The translations under genes and the position numbers were made by a program. From the NCBI GenBank assembly GCA_027493405.1, contig JAOSKV010000004.1:136491-200490 (forward strand): DNA of 64,000 bases, written 5' to 3'. The stretch comes from FEB-22 sp003105195. Its GTDB lineage: Bacteria > Pseudomonadota > Alphaproteobacteria > Rhizobiales > Xanthobacteraceae. Of the stretch, positions 56,794-64,000 are shown piece by piece (the stretch's first letter is position 1; each line of letters opens with the position of its first letter). The notes below the pieces were generated by a model. The model searched no databases, was not told the origin of the DNA, and worked only from the letters and a program-made list of their open reading frames with translations.

Positions 56794-58970
56794 TCAGTGG
56801 CCGGATCCTTCTTCGATCTTCCCATCGAAGATTTCGGGATTGGGCGGACCTTCGACCTGGAGCATTCCGACCAGCCCGCGTTCGGCACGGGACAGCGCGT
56901 GATCGACCAGGATGTAGTTGCCGGGCACGTCGACCTTGAACTCGGCGATCGCGGCTCCGCCCGGAGGCACGGTAATCGTCTGCACGCCGCGCAAGGGAGG
57001 GCTCTGCACGTCGGCGAAGCTGTACACCCGGTCGAAGATCTCGCCGATGACATGGAAAGACGACGTGAAGTTCGGCCCGCCGACGCCGAAATAGATGCGG
57101 ACGGTCTCGCCGACCTTGGCCTTGAGCGGGTGGAGCTTCGAGAGCGCCCCCACTGCGCCGTTGAACACGAAATATTCCGGTCGTTCGTTGAGCAGCTTCT
57201 CGACGCTGAACTCCTGGCGACCGCGCTGCCCGAAAGCATCCTGCGTGTAGACCTCGCCCTGCATCACGTAGAATTCGTGGTCCACCGGCGGGAGTCCGCC
57301 TTCGGGTTCGACCAGGATGAGGCCGTACATGCCGTTCGCGATGTGGTGCGCCACCATCGGTGTCGCACAGTGGTAGACGTAGAGGCCGGGGATCAGTGCC
57401 TTGAACTTGAACGACTTGCTTTGCCCGGGATCGACCTGGGTCGACGCCGCGCCCCCACCGGGGCCGGTGGCGGCATGGAGATCGACCGAATGGATGTAGG
57501 TGCTGTCCTGTGAATTGGTGACGTGCACATCCAGCGTGTCGCCCACCCGTGCACGCAGCATGGGGCCCGGCACGCGGCCGTTGAACGTCCAGAAGCCGTA
57601 GGTCGTCCCCTCCGCGAGGCGGGCTTCGAGCTCCACGGCGAGGAGATCGACGCGGATGGTCTGCGGATCGCGCTTGCCGATCGGCGGCGGAACGTCCGTC
57701 GGAAGCTGCGCGATATCGGCTTCGACGAGGACCTGCTCCGGCGGCCGTGGGGTGACGATCAGTTTCCCTTCCATGCCGGCTTGCCGGTGGCCGGCGACGC
57801 TGCAGTAATAGACGAAATCGCCGGATCGGGTCGCGCGGAACACCATCACGGTGCTTGTGCCCCGTCCGACGATGCGCGGAGACGCAGCGTTCATGTCGGG
57901 AAACACGATATCGTGCTCGGCACCTTCGCCGTTCAGCAGGGTGATCTGCACGACTTGCCCTTCGGAGGCGGACAGGATCGGATTCACCTCTCCGTCGATC
58001 TCGCCGCCGACGCCGATGTAGACCATCCGGCCCTCGGCGATCCCCGAACGGACCGTATAGCGTACGTCGGGAATATAGCTCACCGAGCTTGGCCGGCCCG
58101 TCGCGACCCCGGTGTCCGGCTGTTGCGCTGCGGCGGGCGGGGGGGGTGGCCCGCGCGGCCGGAGGCGCGGGATGCTGTTGGGCGGCGGGAGCGTCGGCCG
58201 CCGGCCGCGACACCGAGGCAAGGAATGCGACGAGGTTTTCGCGCTCGCTGTCGCTGGCGATGCCCGGGAACGCCATCTTGTTCTTGGGAATGAACTGCTG
58301 CGGCGCGCGGATGAAGGCGTTGAGGTTTGCCGCATTCCACACGACGCCGGAGCTCTTCATCGCGGGCGAATAGTTGTAGCCGGTGGCCTCGCCCGCCTGC
58401 CTGCCGAATATGCCGGCAAGACTGGGACCGATGAGGTTCCTGCCCGCATCGAGCGAATGGCACGCCTGGCACTTGCGAAAGGATTGCCGGCCCGCATTGA
58501 CGTCTCCCGGTGGACCAGCCGTTGCATGGTCGGCGCGGCCCGGCGGCTGGCGCGACCCTTGCACGGGTGCCGCGGGTCCTGCTTTCTGCTGGGCGATCCG
58601 CGGCTCGGCCCCTGGAGGCGTCGCCGTTCCGGGACTCCGGCGCCGCGGCGGTTGAGTCCGCGCGGGCGGGCGGGCCCTGGGCGACAGTCGGCTGCGGGGG
58701 CGCCGGCGCGTCCGGAGCGGCCGCACCTTCGTGGGAAGGTTCGGAGCCCTGGCCGTTCTCGGCGCGTCCCGTCGTGCCGGATGGTGTCGAAGAAGGATCG
58801 GACGGCTGGGAACCGGTGGAAGCCGATGTCGTGCTCCCGGTATCCTGGGTATCTTGAGTTCCGAATCTGGGCGCCAATGCCAGCCCACCAACGATCAGGA
58901 TGATGCCAAGGGCGGCAATCATCCAATCCCGATAGGAGTGTCTCAGTCGCGAGATGATCCGGCTGAACAA
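56794..58970 (-). CDS. nirK: Multidomain copper nitrite reductase: membrane anchor, cytochrome c, cupredoxin, NirK core (frameshifted)
   Basis: About 725 residues after correction. Parts in order: an N-terminal membrane helix (WMIAALGIILIVGGLAL), a Ser/Pro-rich linker, a class I cytochrome c (CQACH, distal Met in PKNKMAF), a linker, a type-1 cupredoxin (EHDIVFP...YYCSVAGHRQAGM), then the two-domain CuNiR core. The core keeps the catalytic Asp/His (SVDLHAATGPGG), type-1/type-2 ligands (YVYHCATPMVAHHIANGM), SSFHVIGE and LVDHAL. It reduces nitrite to NO. The frame shifts in the eight-G run 58139-58146 (one base too many) and once in the linker near 58600-58640. TTG at 58970 has GGAGGA six bases upstream; GTG at 58991 is the alternative. 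Confidence 0.85.
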
Positions 58971-59373
58971 GGCAATTCCTCCCGCCTGCACGCAAGGGGC
59001 AAACGGTGCAGATGCGCCGAGGTTCCGGAATGTGCCTCCCGGAGGTCAATCCGGCCGCCGGGCTCGGACCACAGCGCGACGGACGTGACATCTTTCCGCT
59101 GATGCCGGGCAGCGTGAGGACGGGTGCGATGGCTGAATTGCGGAAAGGCTCTCGGGCGTTGAGGCCGATTTCAGGCGTCCCGGCTCGTTCTGCCGGGAAC
59201 ACGAGGTCCCCGGGCAATGCCATCGCCCACGGTCGTTGAGCGGCGAATGCCCGCGTGCGCGGAAGCTGACGAAGCTGACATTGTGTCTCCTGGAGCCTAT
59301 GGTGCCTGTATGGCCCGCCGTTTCTCCTCGATCGGACTGTTCGGCATATTCGGGCGCTCCAGCGATCTGCGGC
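58971..59373. other. Intergenic region upstream of nirK
   Basis: About 400 bases between divergent genes, which must hold the nirK promoter. I looked for an FNR/NnrR-type palindrome (TTGAC-like half-sites) and found no convincing pair. The region is otherwise featureless. Confidence 0.5.
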
Positions 59374-59796
59374 ATGTATCGTGTAAATAGGTGGAGCTGC
59401 TTATTTTCACCGTTTCTCCTCATCGGTGTTCATTCGGGTGGCGATCTGCGGCAGGTCGACCAGGCGCTGCGCGCTGTGGACATTCATCCGCGCCTGGTGC
59501 CGGAAGCCGTCAAGCTCGCTCTCGTCGGTCTCTTGAAGGAGTGCGCGCGGGGCGGGGAGCCGGCTGCGCCCGCCTACCGCGCGGCGGCCGAGATCGTCGG
59601 TTACTGCATGATCGGGGCCGACGCCTTCGCGGCCGCCAATGACGCGCAGCTCGCGCGCGAGGTCGAGGAGCGGATCGAGCTCGCTCTCATTTCGGGAACC
59701 AATCTCGATGCCCGATTGGTCCTGCTGACCCTGCATGCCGGCGTGTGCCAGGCCAGCGTGGTCGATCGCTTTCAGCTCGAGAGCGCAGCCAATTGA
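59374..59796 (+). CDS. Small helical protein of unknown function
   Basis: About 140 residues from the ATG at 59374 (MYRVNRWSCLF). The frame is open from 59236, but the earlier part lacks structure. The main part (LRQVDQALRAVDIHPRLVPEAVKLALVGLLKEC, then AAPAYRAAAEIVGYCMIGAD, AREVEERIELAL) is all-helical. No family recognised. The start is uncertain. Confidence 0.5.
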   Translation: MYRVNRWSCLFSPFLLIGVHSGGDLRQVDQALRAVDIHPRLVPEAVKLALVGLLKECARGGEPAAPAYRAAAEIVGYCMIGADAFAAANDAQLAREVEERIELALISGTNLDARLVLLTLHAGVCQASVVDRFQLESAAN

Positions 59797-59886
59797 CCTG
59801 CGGGCACGCAGCCGACTCTTGCGTATGCGGGGTCGTTCATATAGCGAGCGCCACCGGAATCCGACGACCAACAGGAGAGACGACAC

Positions 59887-60162
59887 ATGGCACGCAAACC
59901 CGTCGCAGCCGGCGAACCGGCCGAGAACAATCGCCCGCGCAACCCGCGGGCCAATGCTCTGCCCACCGAAGGCTATGTGGTGGAAGTCGATGGGAAGCTG
60001 AAGGCCGAATATTCCGCCCCCGAGGCGGCCTTCGCGGCCGGCAGGGAGATCAAGAGGAATTATCCGTCCGTCCAGGTCAAGATCTATGACGCCAAGGAGC
60101 GGACGCGAACGACGGTGGACGTGCCGAAACCCGAGGAACCGGCGCAGAAACCGTCGTCCTGA
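59887..60162 (+). CDS. Small basic protein of unknown function
   Basis: 91 residues: a disordered N terminus (MARKPVAAGEPAENNRPRN), a compact middle (GYVVEVDGKLKAEYSAPE, then GREIKRNYPSVQVKIYDAKE) and a Pro-rich tail. AGGAGAG lies 8-14 bases before the ATG. It resembles small stress-type proteins of rhizobia, but I cannot name it. Confidence 0.6.
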   Translation: MARKPVAAGEPAENNRPRNPRANALPTEGYVVEVDGKLKAEYSAPEAAFAAGREIKRNYPSVQVKIYDAKERTRTTVDVPKPEEPAQKPSS

Positions 60163-60184
60163 CGATGATGGCCGGCATGCCCGG

Positions 60185-60307
60185 TCACATGCGCCAGGGA
60201 TGAAGGGCGGTCGGCAACAGCATCACGACGAAGACGAATGACGCGACCGTCGGCAAAGCACATGCCGTCCTCGCCATGACTTTGGACATCGCATGATCGG
60301 GAGACAT
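60185..60307 (-). CDS. Tiny single-pass membrane protein (40 aa)
   Basis: Start ATG 60305-60307 with GGAGGA six bases upstream. After MSPDHAMSKVMARTACAL comes one hydrophobic helix (PTVASFVFVVMLLP). Convergent with the gene ending at 60162. Function unknown. Confidence 0.58.
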   Translation of the reverse strand: MSPDHAMSKVMARTACALPTVASFVFVVMLLPTALHPWRM

Positions 60308-60340
60308 GAGCGTCCTCCTGTCGGCATTGTGGCCGTTCAG

Positions 60341-60552
60341 GTCGGCAGCGATCGGTTGCGGCCAAATGGGTCGGCGACCGCCATGCCCACCACTTGCAGG
60401 AGCAGTTGAGCCATGGCGGCCTGCTCCTGTGGGTGAGGACCTGGGATGCCGGGGACGAGAAGCGCGCCGTCGACATTCTGGCAAAGCATTCCGGCCGGGA
60501 CGTGCACGTCCACACGCTGCCGGCGCAGGAGCCGCTTGGTTCACGGCCTTGA
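60341..60552 (+). pseudogene. C-terminal remnant of a small stress-type protein
   Basis: An open frame without a start encodes KWVGDRHAHHLQEQLSHGG, then LLLWVRTWDAGDEKRAVDIL and HSGRDVHVHTLPA, ending at TGA 60550-60552. The pattern matches the C-terminal half of a small protein common in rhizobia whose N-terminal half is missing here. The upstream bases do not continue the family. Confidence 0.5.
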
Positions 60553-60982
60553 ATCGCGCGCGGCCTCGAACCTGAGGACCCTCCCGGCTCCGCCCGCGAT
60601 GTAGTCCGGCCCATAGGCGTCCTCGAAGCGGCGACGGGCGGCGTCGCCCGTGCAGTGCGACGGCGCGACGCGCCGGACGCCGAGCGCGCGGAAGCTGCCC
60701 ACGACGGCATCGACCTCCCCGGCGCTGCCGAGACCAGGTGAGGCGTAGCTTCCGCATATTCGCGCAGCGACAGCGCCGTCGCTTCCCGTGTCGAACAGCA
60801 CCGCGGCGTTCGGCGTCGCGACCATGGCGGCGAAACCCCAAGCGGGCCGCGAGACGCGGGTCGGCCAGCTCGTTGTCGAAGACCCTCGTGATCACGACCT
60901 CGTTCGCAACCGCGGCCGGCATGGGGGCTCCTTCCGCCGCCATCATGGTCAGCGCCGCCGCCAGCCGCGCCAGCAGGCGCAT
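60541..60982 (-). pseudogene. MBL-fold metallo-hydrolase with internal deletion and frameshift
   Basis: The N-terminal part MRLLARLAAAL (signal), ITRVFDNELAD and ATPNAAVLFDTGSDG and the C-terminal part LGVRRVAPSHCTGDAARRRFEDAYGPDYIAGGAGRV are both typical of an exported MBL-fold family. The central ~120 residues with the zinc motif HxHxDH are missing, and an extra T (A3 at 60833-60835 on the plus strand) breaks the frame. The catalytic site is gone, so the gene is dead. Confidence 0.7.
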
Positions 60983-61065
60983 TCGACACGATCGTCCCGG
61001 CCCGGCGCGCGGCCCGAACGGGCCGCCGCGCCGCGCCGCGCCGCGCGGAGGCCTGCGCGGCATGC

Positions 61066-61805
61066 TCATGCGGGGCGGGTCGGCTTGCTGGCGGAGAGCG
61101 CCACGAAGCCCGCGCCGACCGTGAAGGCGCGGCCCAGCGCGGCATCGAAGCGACCGAGCAGTCGCGCGGCCAGCCTGCTGCGCGGGTAGAAGATCGCTCC
61201 CCGCACGGTCACGACCGCGAGGCCCGCCTGTTCGGCGAGGCCGCGCAGCTCCCGCGCCGACCGGAACCGGCCTCGGCGCCAGAGCGGCGAGCCGAACCAG
61301 GCGCGAAGGCGGCGTCCGAGCGCCCAGGTGCTCCACCGGCCGAGTTCGCCGATGACCAGGCGGCCGCCGGGTCCGAGCACACGCGCGATCTCGCGGAAGA
61401 CCGGGGCCGCATCCTCGACGAAGCACAGGATGGTGACCGCCGTCACGATATCGAACTGCCCGTCCGGAACGGAAGCTGCTCGGCCCGCGCCACCCGGAAA
61501 GTGGCATCGGCATCGCTCCGCCGCGCCCGCTCCTCCGCGGCGCCGATCATGGCCGCGGATGCATCGATGCCCGTCACGGCCGCACCCTGCCGCGCGAGCG
61601 CGACCGCGAGCTCCCCGTCGCCGCAGCCGACGTCGAGCACGCGGCGGCCGGCGACCTCGCCGACGAGCTCCAGGATCAGCCTGCGCTCGAGCCGCTCCGT
61701 GAGGGCGCCGATCTCCGACGCGCGCCACCGCACATAGGCTTCCGGTCCGAGGTCCGGGAGATCGGAAGCCTGTCCGCTCGGCATCGCCGGCTCCATCGGT
61801 GGCAT
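61066..61805 (-). CDS. Class I SAM-dependent methyltransferase (one frameshift)
   Basis: About 246 residues after correction. SAM motif I VLDVGCGDGELAVALARQG and the acidic loop GIDASAAMI lie in the first frame. The second frame continues GQFDIVTAVTILCFVEDAAPVFREIARVLGPGGRLVIGEL, typical of ubiquinone/arsenite-type methyltransferases. One missing G at about 61466 on the plus strand restores EQLPFPDGQFD. The substrate is unknown. The exact start (61805, 61796 or 61784) is uncertain because none has a ribosome site. Confidence 0.8.
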
Positions 61806-62214
61806 GACTCGGCGCGATCTCACGGACTTCCTGTCGCCAGGACCATCATCCGGTCACAACCCTCCTGCTGGCGCAGTGGACGGGATCAGGCCGAGATGCG
61901 CGTTGACGAGAATCAATCCGACACGAGGCGGACAGGCTGCAGGTTGCCGTCGCTCCTGGCGTCGCCGCCAAGCGCGACACGACGCCGGCATCCCGCGGGA
62001 GGCGTACGACGTTGCGGCGATCGAAGCGTGGTGGTGCGGGCATTCGGTATCGAACCTGTCTCCATGACAAATTCCCGGCCAACAGGGAAAAGAACAGGGA
62101 TTTGTCGCCCAGAGCAGTGACCTGCCCTGTTTCTTCGGACCACCGTTAGCTTGGGACGGCGTCCTTTTGAGCTTGCCCCCGACCCTGGACCGCGCGTGCC
62201 GGGAAAATTCGACT
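61806..62214. other. Region without intact gene, likely element flank
   Basis: About 410 bases between the methyltransferase and a truncated molybdenum-hydroxylase subunit. No conserved frame was recognised on either strand. The sequence directly following the truncated gene does not continue that family, so a recombination junction lies near 62215. Confidence 0.5.
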
Positions 62215-62604
62215 TCATCCATCGCCCGGATAGTCGGCTGCCGGATCGGCGTGACATATTGAGCCGCCCATCGTCCCCCTTGTGCGGATCGCCGGATGGG
62301 CAATGCGCCCGGCCGCCTCGCGCACCACCTCGCACCCGCCGCGAAACAGCTGGCTCCGCGCCACCGCCTCGTGGGTAGCCATCGCACCCACGACAATGAC
62401 GCCGTCGGCGCGCTGAGTGATCTCCGCAAGCTCCGCGATCCCCTGCAGGCTGACCAGGGCCGGCGGCCGGAAGGCCGACCCCATGTTCATACCAGCCACG
62501 AGGGTCTGCCCGCCGGCAAGGCAGCGGGCATCGGGGACCGATGCTAGGATCGCGACAGCGTCAGCGATCGTACGTGGCTCGTAGAACTCCACGGCGTCCG
62601 TCAT
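62215..62604 (-). pseudogene. N-terminal fragment of a molybdenum hydroxylase FAD-binding subunit (CoxM/XdhB-like)
   Basis: 129 residues: MTDAVEFYEPRTIADAVAIL, the FAD motif LAGGQTLVAGMNM, then VVGAMATHEAVARS and PAIRTRGTMGGSICHADPAADYP. A complete subunit is about 280 residues. The reading stops right after ADPAADYP, so the second half of the FAD domain and the C-terminal domain are missing. It was cut by rearrangement. No XdhA/CoxL partners are visible. Confidence 0.78.
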
Positions 62605-62739
62605 CACTCGCCTATCGATATTCCACGTCGTCAGACGTGACGTCTGGTTTCCCCTGATGAAACCAGGGCGGACTTCGATCGCGTCCGTTGGGGGCCAACC
62701 GTGAAGGGCCCCGCCGAGACGGCGGGCATCCCGACGTGG

Positions 62740-62794
62740 TGCAACGGGCCAGGGCGCGGAGGCCCACATACCCGCAGCGCCCTGGCCTGTTGCA
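62740..62794. repeat. Long near-perfect hairpin near the tRNA fragment
   Basis: TGCAAC-g-GGCCAGGGCGC (62740-62757) pairs with GCGCCCTGGCC-t-GTTGCA (62777-62794): 17 of 18 positions match, around a 19-base loop. A second small stem (CCCGCCG-aga-CGGCGGG, 62710-62726) lies beside it. No T run follows. Confidence 0.65.
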
Positions 62795-62858
62795 TGACGG
62801 AACGCTGCGTTTGCCAGCCGCCGGGGCGCCCCAACTTCCGCAAAGTGCTTGGGAAGAT

Positions 62859-62908
62859 TGGTGGGCGCACAAGGATTCGAACCTTGGACCCGCTGACTAA
62901 GAGTCAGC
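62859..62908 (-). other. 3' fragment of a tRNA-Lys(CTT) gene, probable attachment-site remnant
   Basis: Read on the - strand the fragment has an anticodon stem-loop GCTGA-CTCTTAG-TCAGC (anticodon CTT), a variable loop, the T arm with GGTTCGAATCC, the acceptor 3' strand TGCGCCC and an encoded ACCA end. The 5' half (acceptor 5' strand and D arm) is absent, because the upstream bases cannot pair with the acceptor strand. Such 3' tRNA pieces are what integrative elements leave at the far end of their insertion. Confidence 0.75.
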
Positions 62909-63182
62909 GATTCATGCAATCGGTTCCGCGGCTTGGATGTAAACACCGCGGGTCTGCACCCCAGGAACCAACAGGTTGTGGACGGAGTGTAAACCGGTGC
63001 CTGCCGCGGCGGCCACAGAGCCCGTGCGCCGGCCTGCTTATCCAAAGCAACGCGAGGCAACACGCAGGACAGCGCTTCGGCTATCGGATCCGGAGAAATT
63101 ACAGTGCCGGAGTGCGTAACCCGCAACGCACATGCCCCCTATTGGCGACGGAAGCGCACAGCAGCGCAGGCTCGCGAAGCAA
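62909..63182. other. Intergenic region, no gene seen
   Basis: About 270 bases between the tRNA fragment and the permease gene. No conserved frame, promoter or repeat could be supported. Confidence 0.5.
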
Positions 63183-63992
63183 CTACCCCTGCGAGCCGGT
63201 GAAAGCCGCCTGCCCTCGAGTCGCCCAGCCCGTGAAGCGGGATTCGACGAGCGCCGCGATCGCATACATGGCGACGCCAAGGAACGCGATGACGAGTAGG
63301 CCCGCGAAGACCAGCGGAACATTGAAGGAAGAACTCGCGGACAGCATCAGATAGCCGATACCGTAATTGCTCGCGACAGTCTCCGAGATCACCGAGCCGA
63401 CGAAGGCAAGCGTGATCGCGATCTTGAGAGCGGCGAAGAAGTAGGGCATCGAGCGCGGAATCCCGACCTTTCGCACGATGTCGAGGCGGCTCGATCCGAG
63501 CGAGCGAAGGAGATCGATGAGCTCCGGCTCGATGGTGGCGATGCCGATCGCGACATTCACGACGATCGGAAAGAACGCGACGAGAAATGCGGTCAGCACC
63601 GCCGGAATGGTCCCGATCCCGAACCAGAGAACCAGAACGGGCACGACCGCGACCTTCGGAATCGAGTTGAAGCCGATCAGGATCGGGTTGAGCGCGCGGT
63701 AGACCTTGGGAAAGGCGCCGACGATGACGCCGAGAACGAGACCGAAGACGGTCGCTGCCGCGAAGCCGATGACGGTCGCCAGCAGCGTATAGCTGGCGTG
63801 CATGGTGATGGCAGGCCAGAACTCGGCGATCGCCGCGAAGGCCTTCGAGGGTGGCGGCAGCAGGTAGGTGGGCACCTTGAACACCCGGCACACGACCTCC
63901 CACACCACGAACAGCCCGATGCCGGTCGCCCATGGATACCAGTCAATCCGCGCGAGGAGCGAAGGCACAAGTCCTGCATTCTTCATCATCAT
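63183..63992 (-). CDS. ABC transporter permease, SsuC/TauC type
   Basis: 269 residues with six predicted membrane helices and the cytoplasmic coupling motif ELIDLLRSLGSSRLDIVRKVGIPRSMPYF (EAA loop). The start MMMKNAGLVPSL lies close to the window edge. Transporters of this type import sulfonates, taurine, nitrate/bicarbonate or pyrimidine precursors. The binding protein and ATPase are not in the window, so the substrate stays open. Confidence 0.9.
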   Translation of the reverse strand: MMMKNAGLVPSLLARIDWYPWATGIGLFVVWEVVCRVFKVPTYLLPPPSKAFAAIAEFWPAITMHASYTLLATVIGFAAATVFGLVLGVIVGAFPKVYRALNPILIGFNSIPKVAVVPVLVLWFGIGTIPAVLTAFLVAFFPIVVNVAIGIATIEPELIDLLRSLGSSRLDIVRKVGIPRSMPYFFAALKIAITLAFVGSVISETVASNYGIGYLMLSASSSFNVPLVFAGLLVIAFLGVAMYAIAALVESRFTGWATRGQAAFTGSQG

Positions 63993-64000
63993 GGCGACAC

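Noticed and set aside
62740..62794. Integron attC site
   Set aside because: The arms deviate from the RYYYAAC/GTTRRRY core rule by one base on each side, and no integrase or cassette is nearby.
62859..62908. Complete tRNA gene
   Set aside because: The D arm and the 5' acceptor strand are missing. Upstream bases do not pair with the 3' acceptor strand.

Overview
This window is GC-rich DNA from an alphaproteobacterium, most likely of the Hyphomicrobiales (Rhizobiales). The protein repertoire fits the Bradyrhizobium/Xanthobacteraceae neighbourhood: an ArsR-methyltransferase–metF–metH operon, a Tat-exported Cys-type formate dehydrogenase with DUF3305/DUF3306 partners, OpgG/OpgH, EttA, NirK and many small rhizobial-type orphan proteins. 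The genus is inference. The sequence is a draft. It has one 449-base N gap inside thiC, two poly-G tracts that replace coding sequence, and many single-base indels that break otherwise normal genes.

Layout. 1-5.1 kb: end of a hydantoinase B gene, a diguanylate cyclase with a degenerate receiver, a Tim44-like protein, an extensin-like M15-type lipoprotein and an isochorismatase-family hydrolase. 5.2-7.06 kb: a scar of mobile DNA (recombinase tail, higBA with a nonsense codon in higB, relaxase fragment, transposase fragment). 7.1-12.8 kb: the methionine operon arsR-methyltransferase/metF/metH. 12.9-24.3 kb: mixed housekeeping genes, including trmO, an L,D-transpeptidase, a TPP-riboswitch-controlled thiC, a lytic transglycosylase and ettA. 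24.7-25.5 kb: two small orphan genes.

25.6-45.6 kb is the centrepiece, a formate dehydrogenase and molybdenum-cofactor region. fdhD and mobA are on the + strand. The - strand carries mobB-moeA, the three catalytic and membrane subunits, a small Tat protein and an HTH-TorD fusion chaperone. Upstream of these is a tightly overlapped run of little-studied proteins (BPL/LplA-like, DUF6505, DUF6352, DUF3305, DUF3306). A large four-cluster ferredoxin is divergent from that run, and beyond it lies a second overlapped operon (MoeA-like, MoeA fused to a binding-protein domain, WD40-cytochrome c). The proteins plausibly build, insert and wire a periplasmic molybdenum or tungsten formate dehydrogenase.

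45.8-56.6 kb: TusA-like protein, a hydroxyacid dehydrogenase, an exported internal-repeat protein, a DUF763 protein, a MarR/membrane-protein pair with a clear operator, a WYL regulator and the opgG-opgH glucan genes. 56.8-59 kb: an unusual copper nitrite reductase with an N-terminal membrane anchor, a cytochrome c domain and an extra cupredoxin. 59.4-62.9 kb: small genes and decayed pieces ending at a 3' fragment of a tRNA-Lys gene, which looks like an integration-site remnant. 63.2-64 kb: an ABC-transporter permease.

Long overlapping open frames on the opposite strands of the real genes are GC-rich codon shadows and are not annotated.
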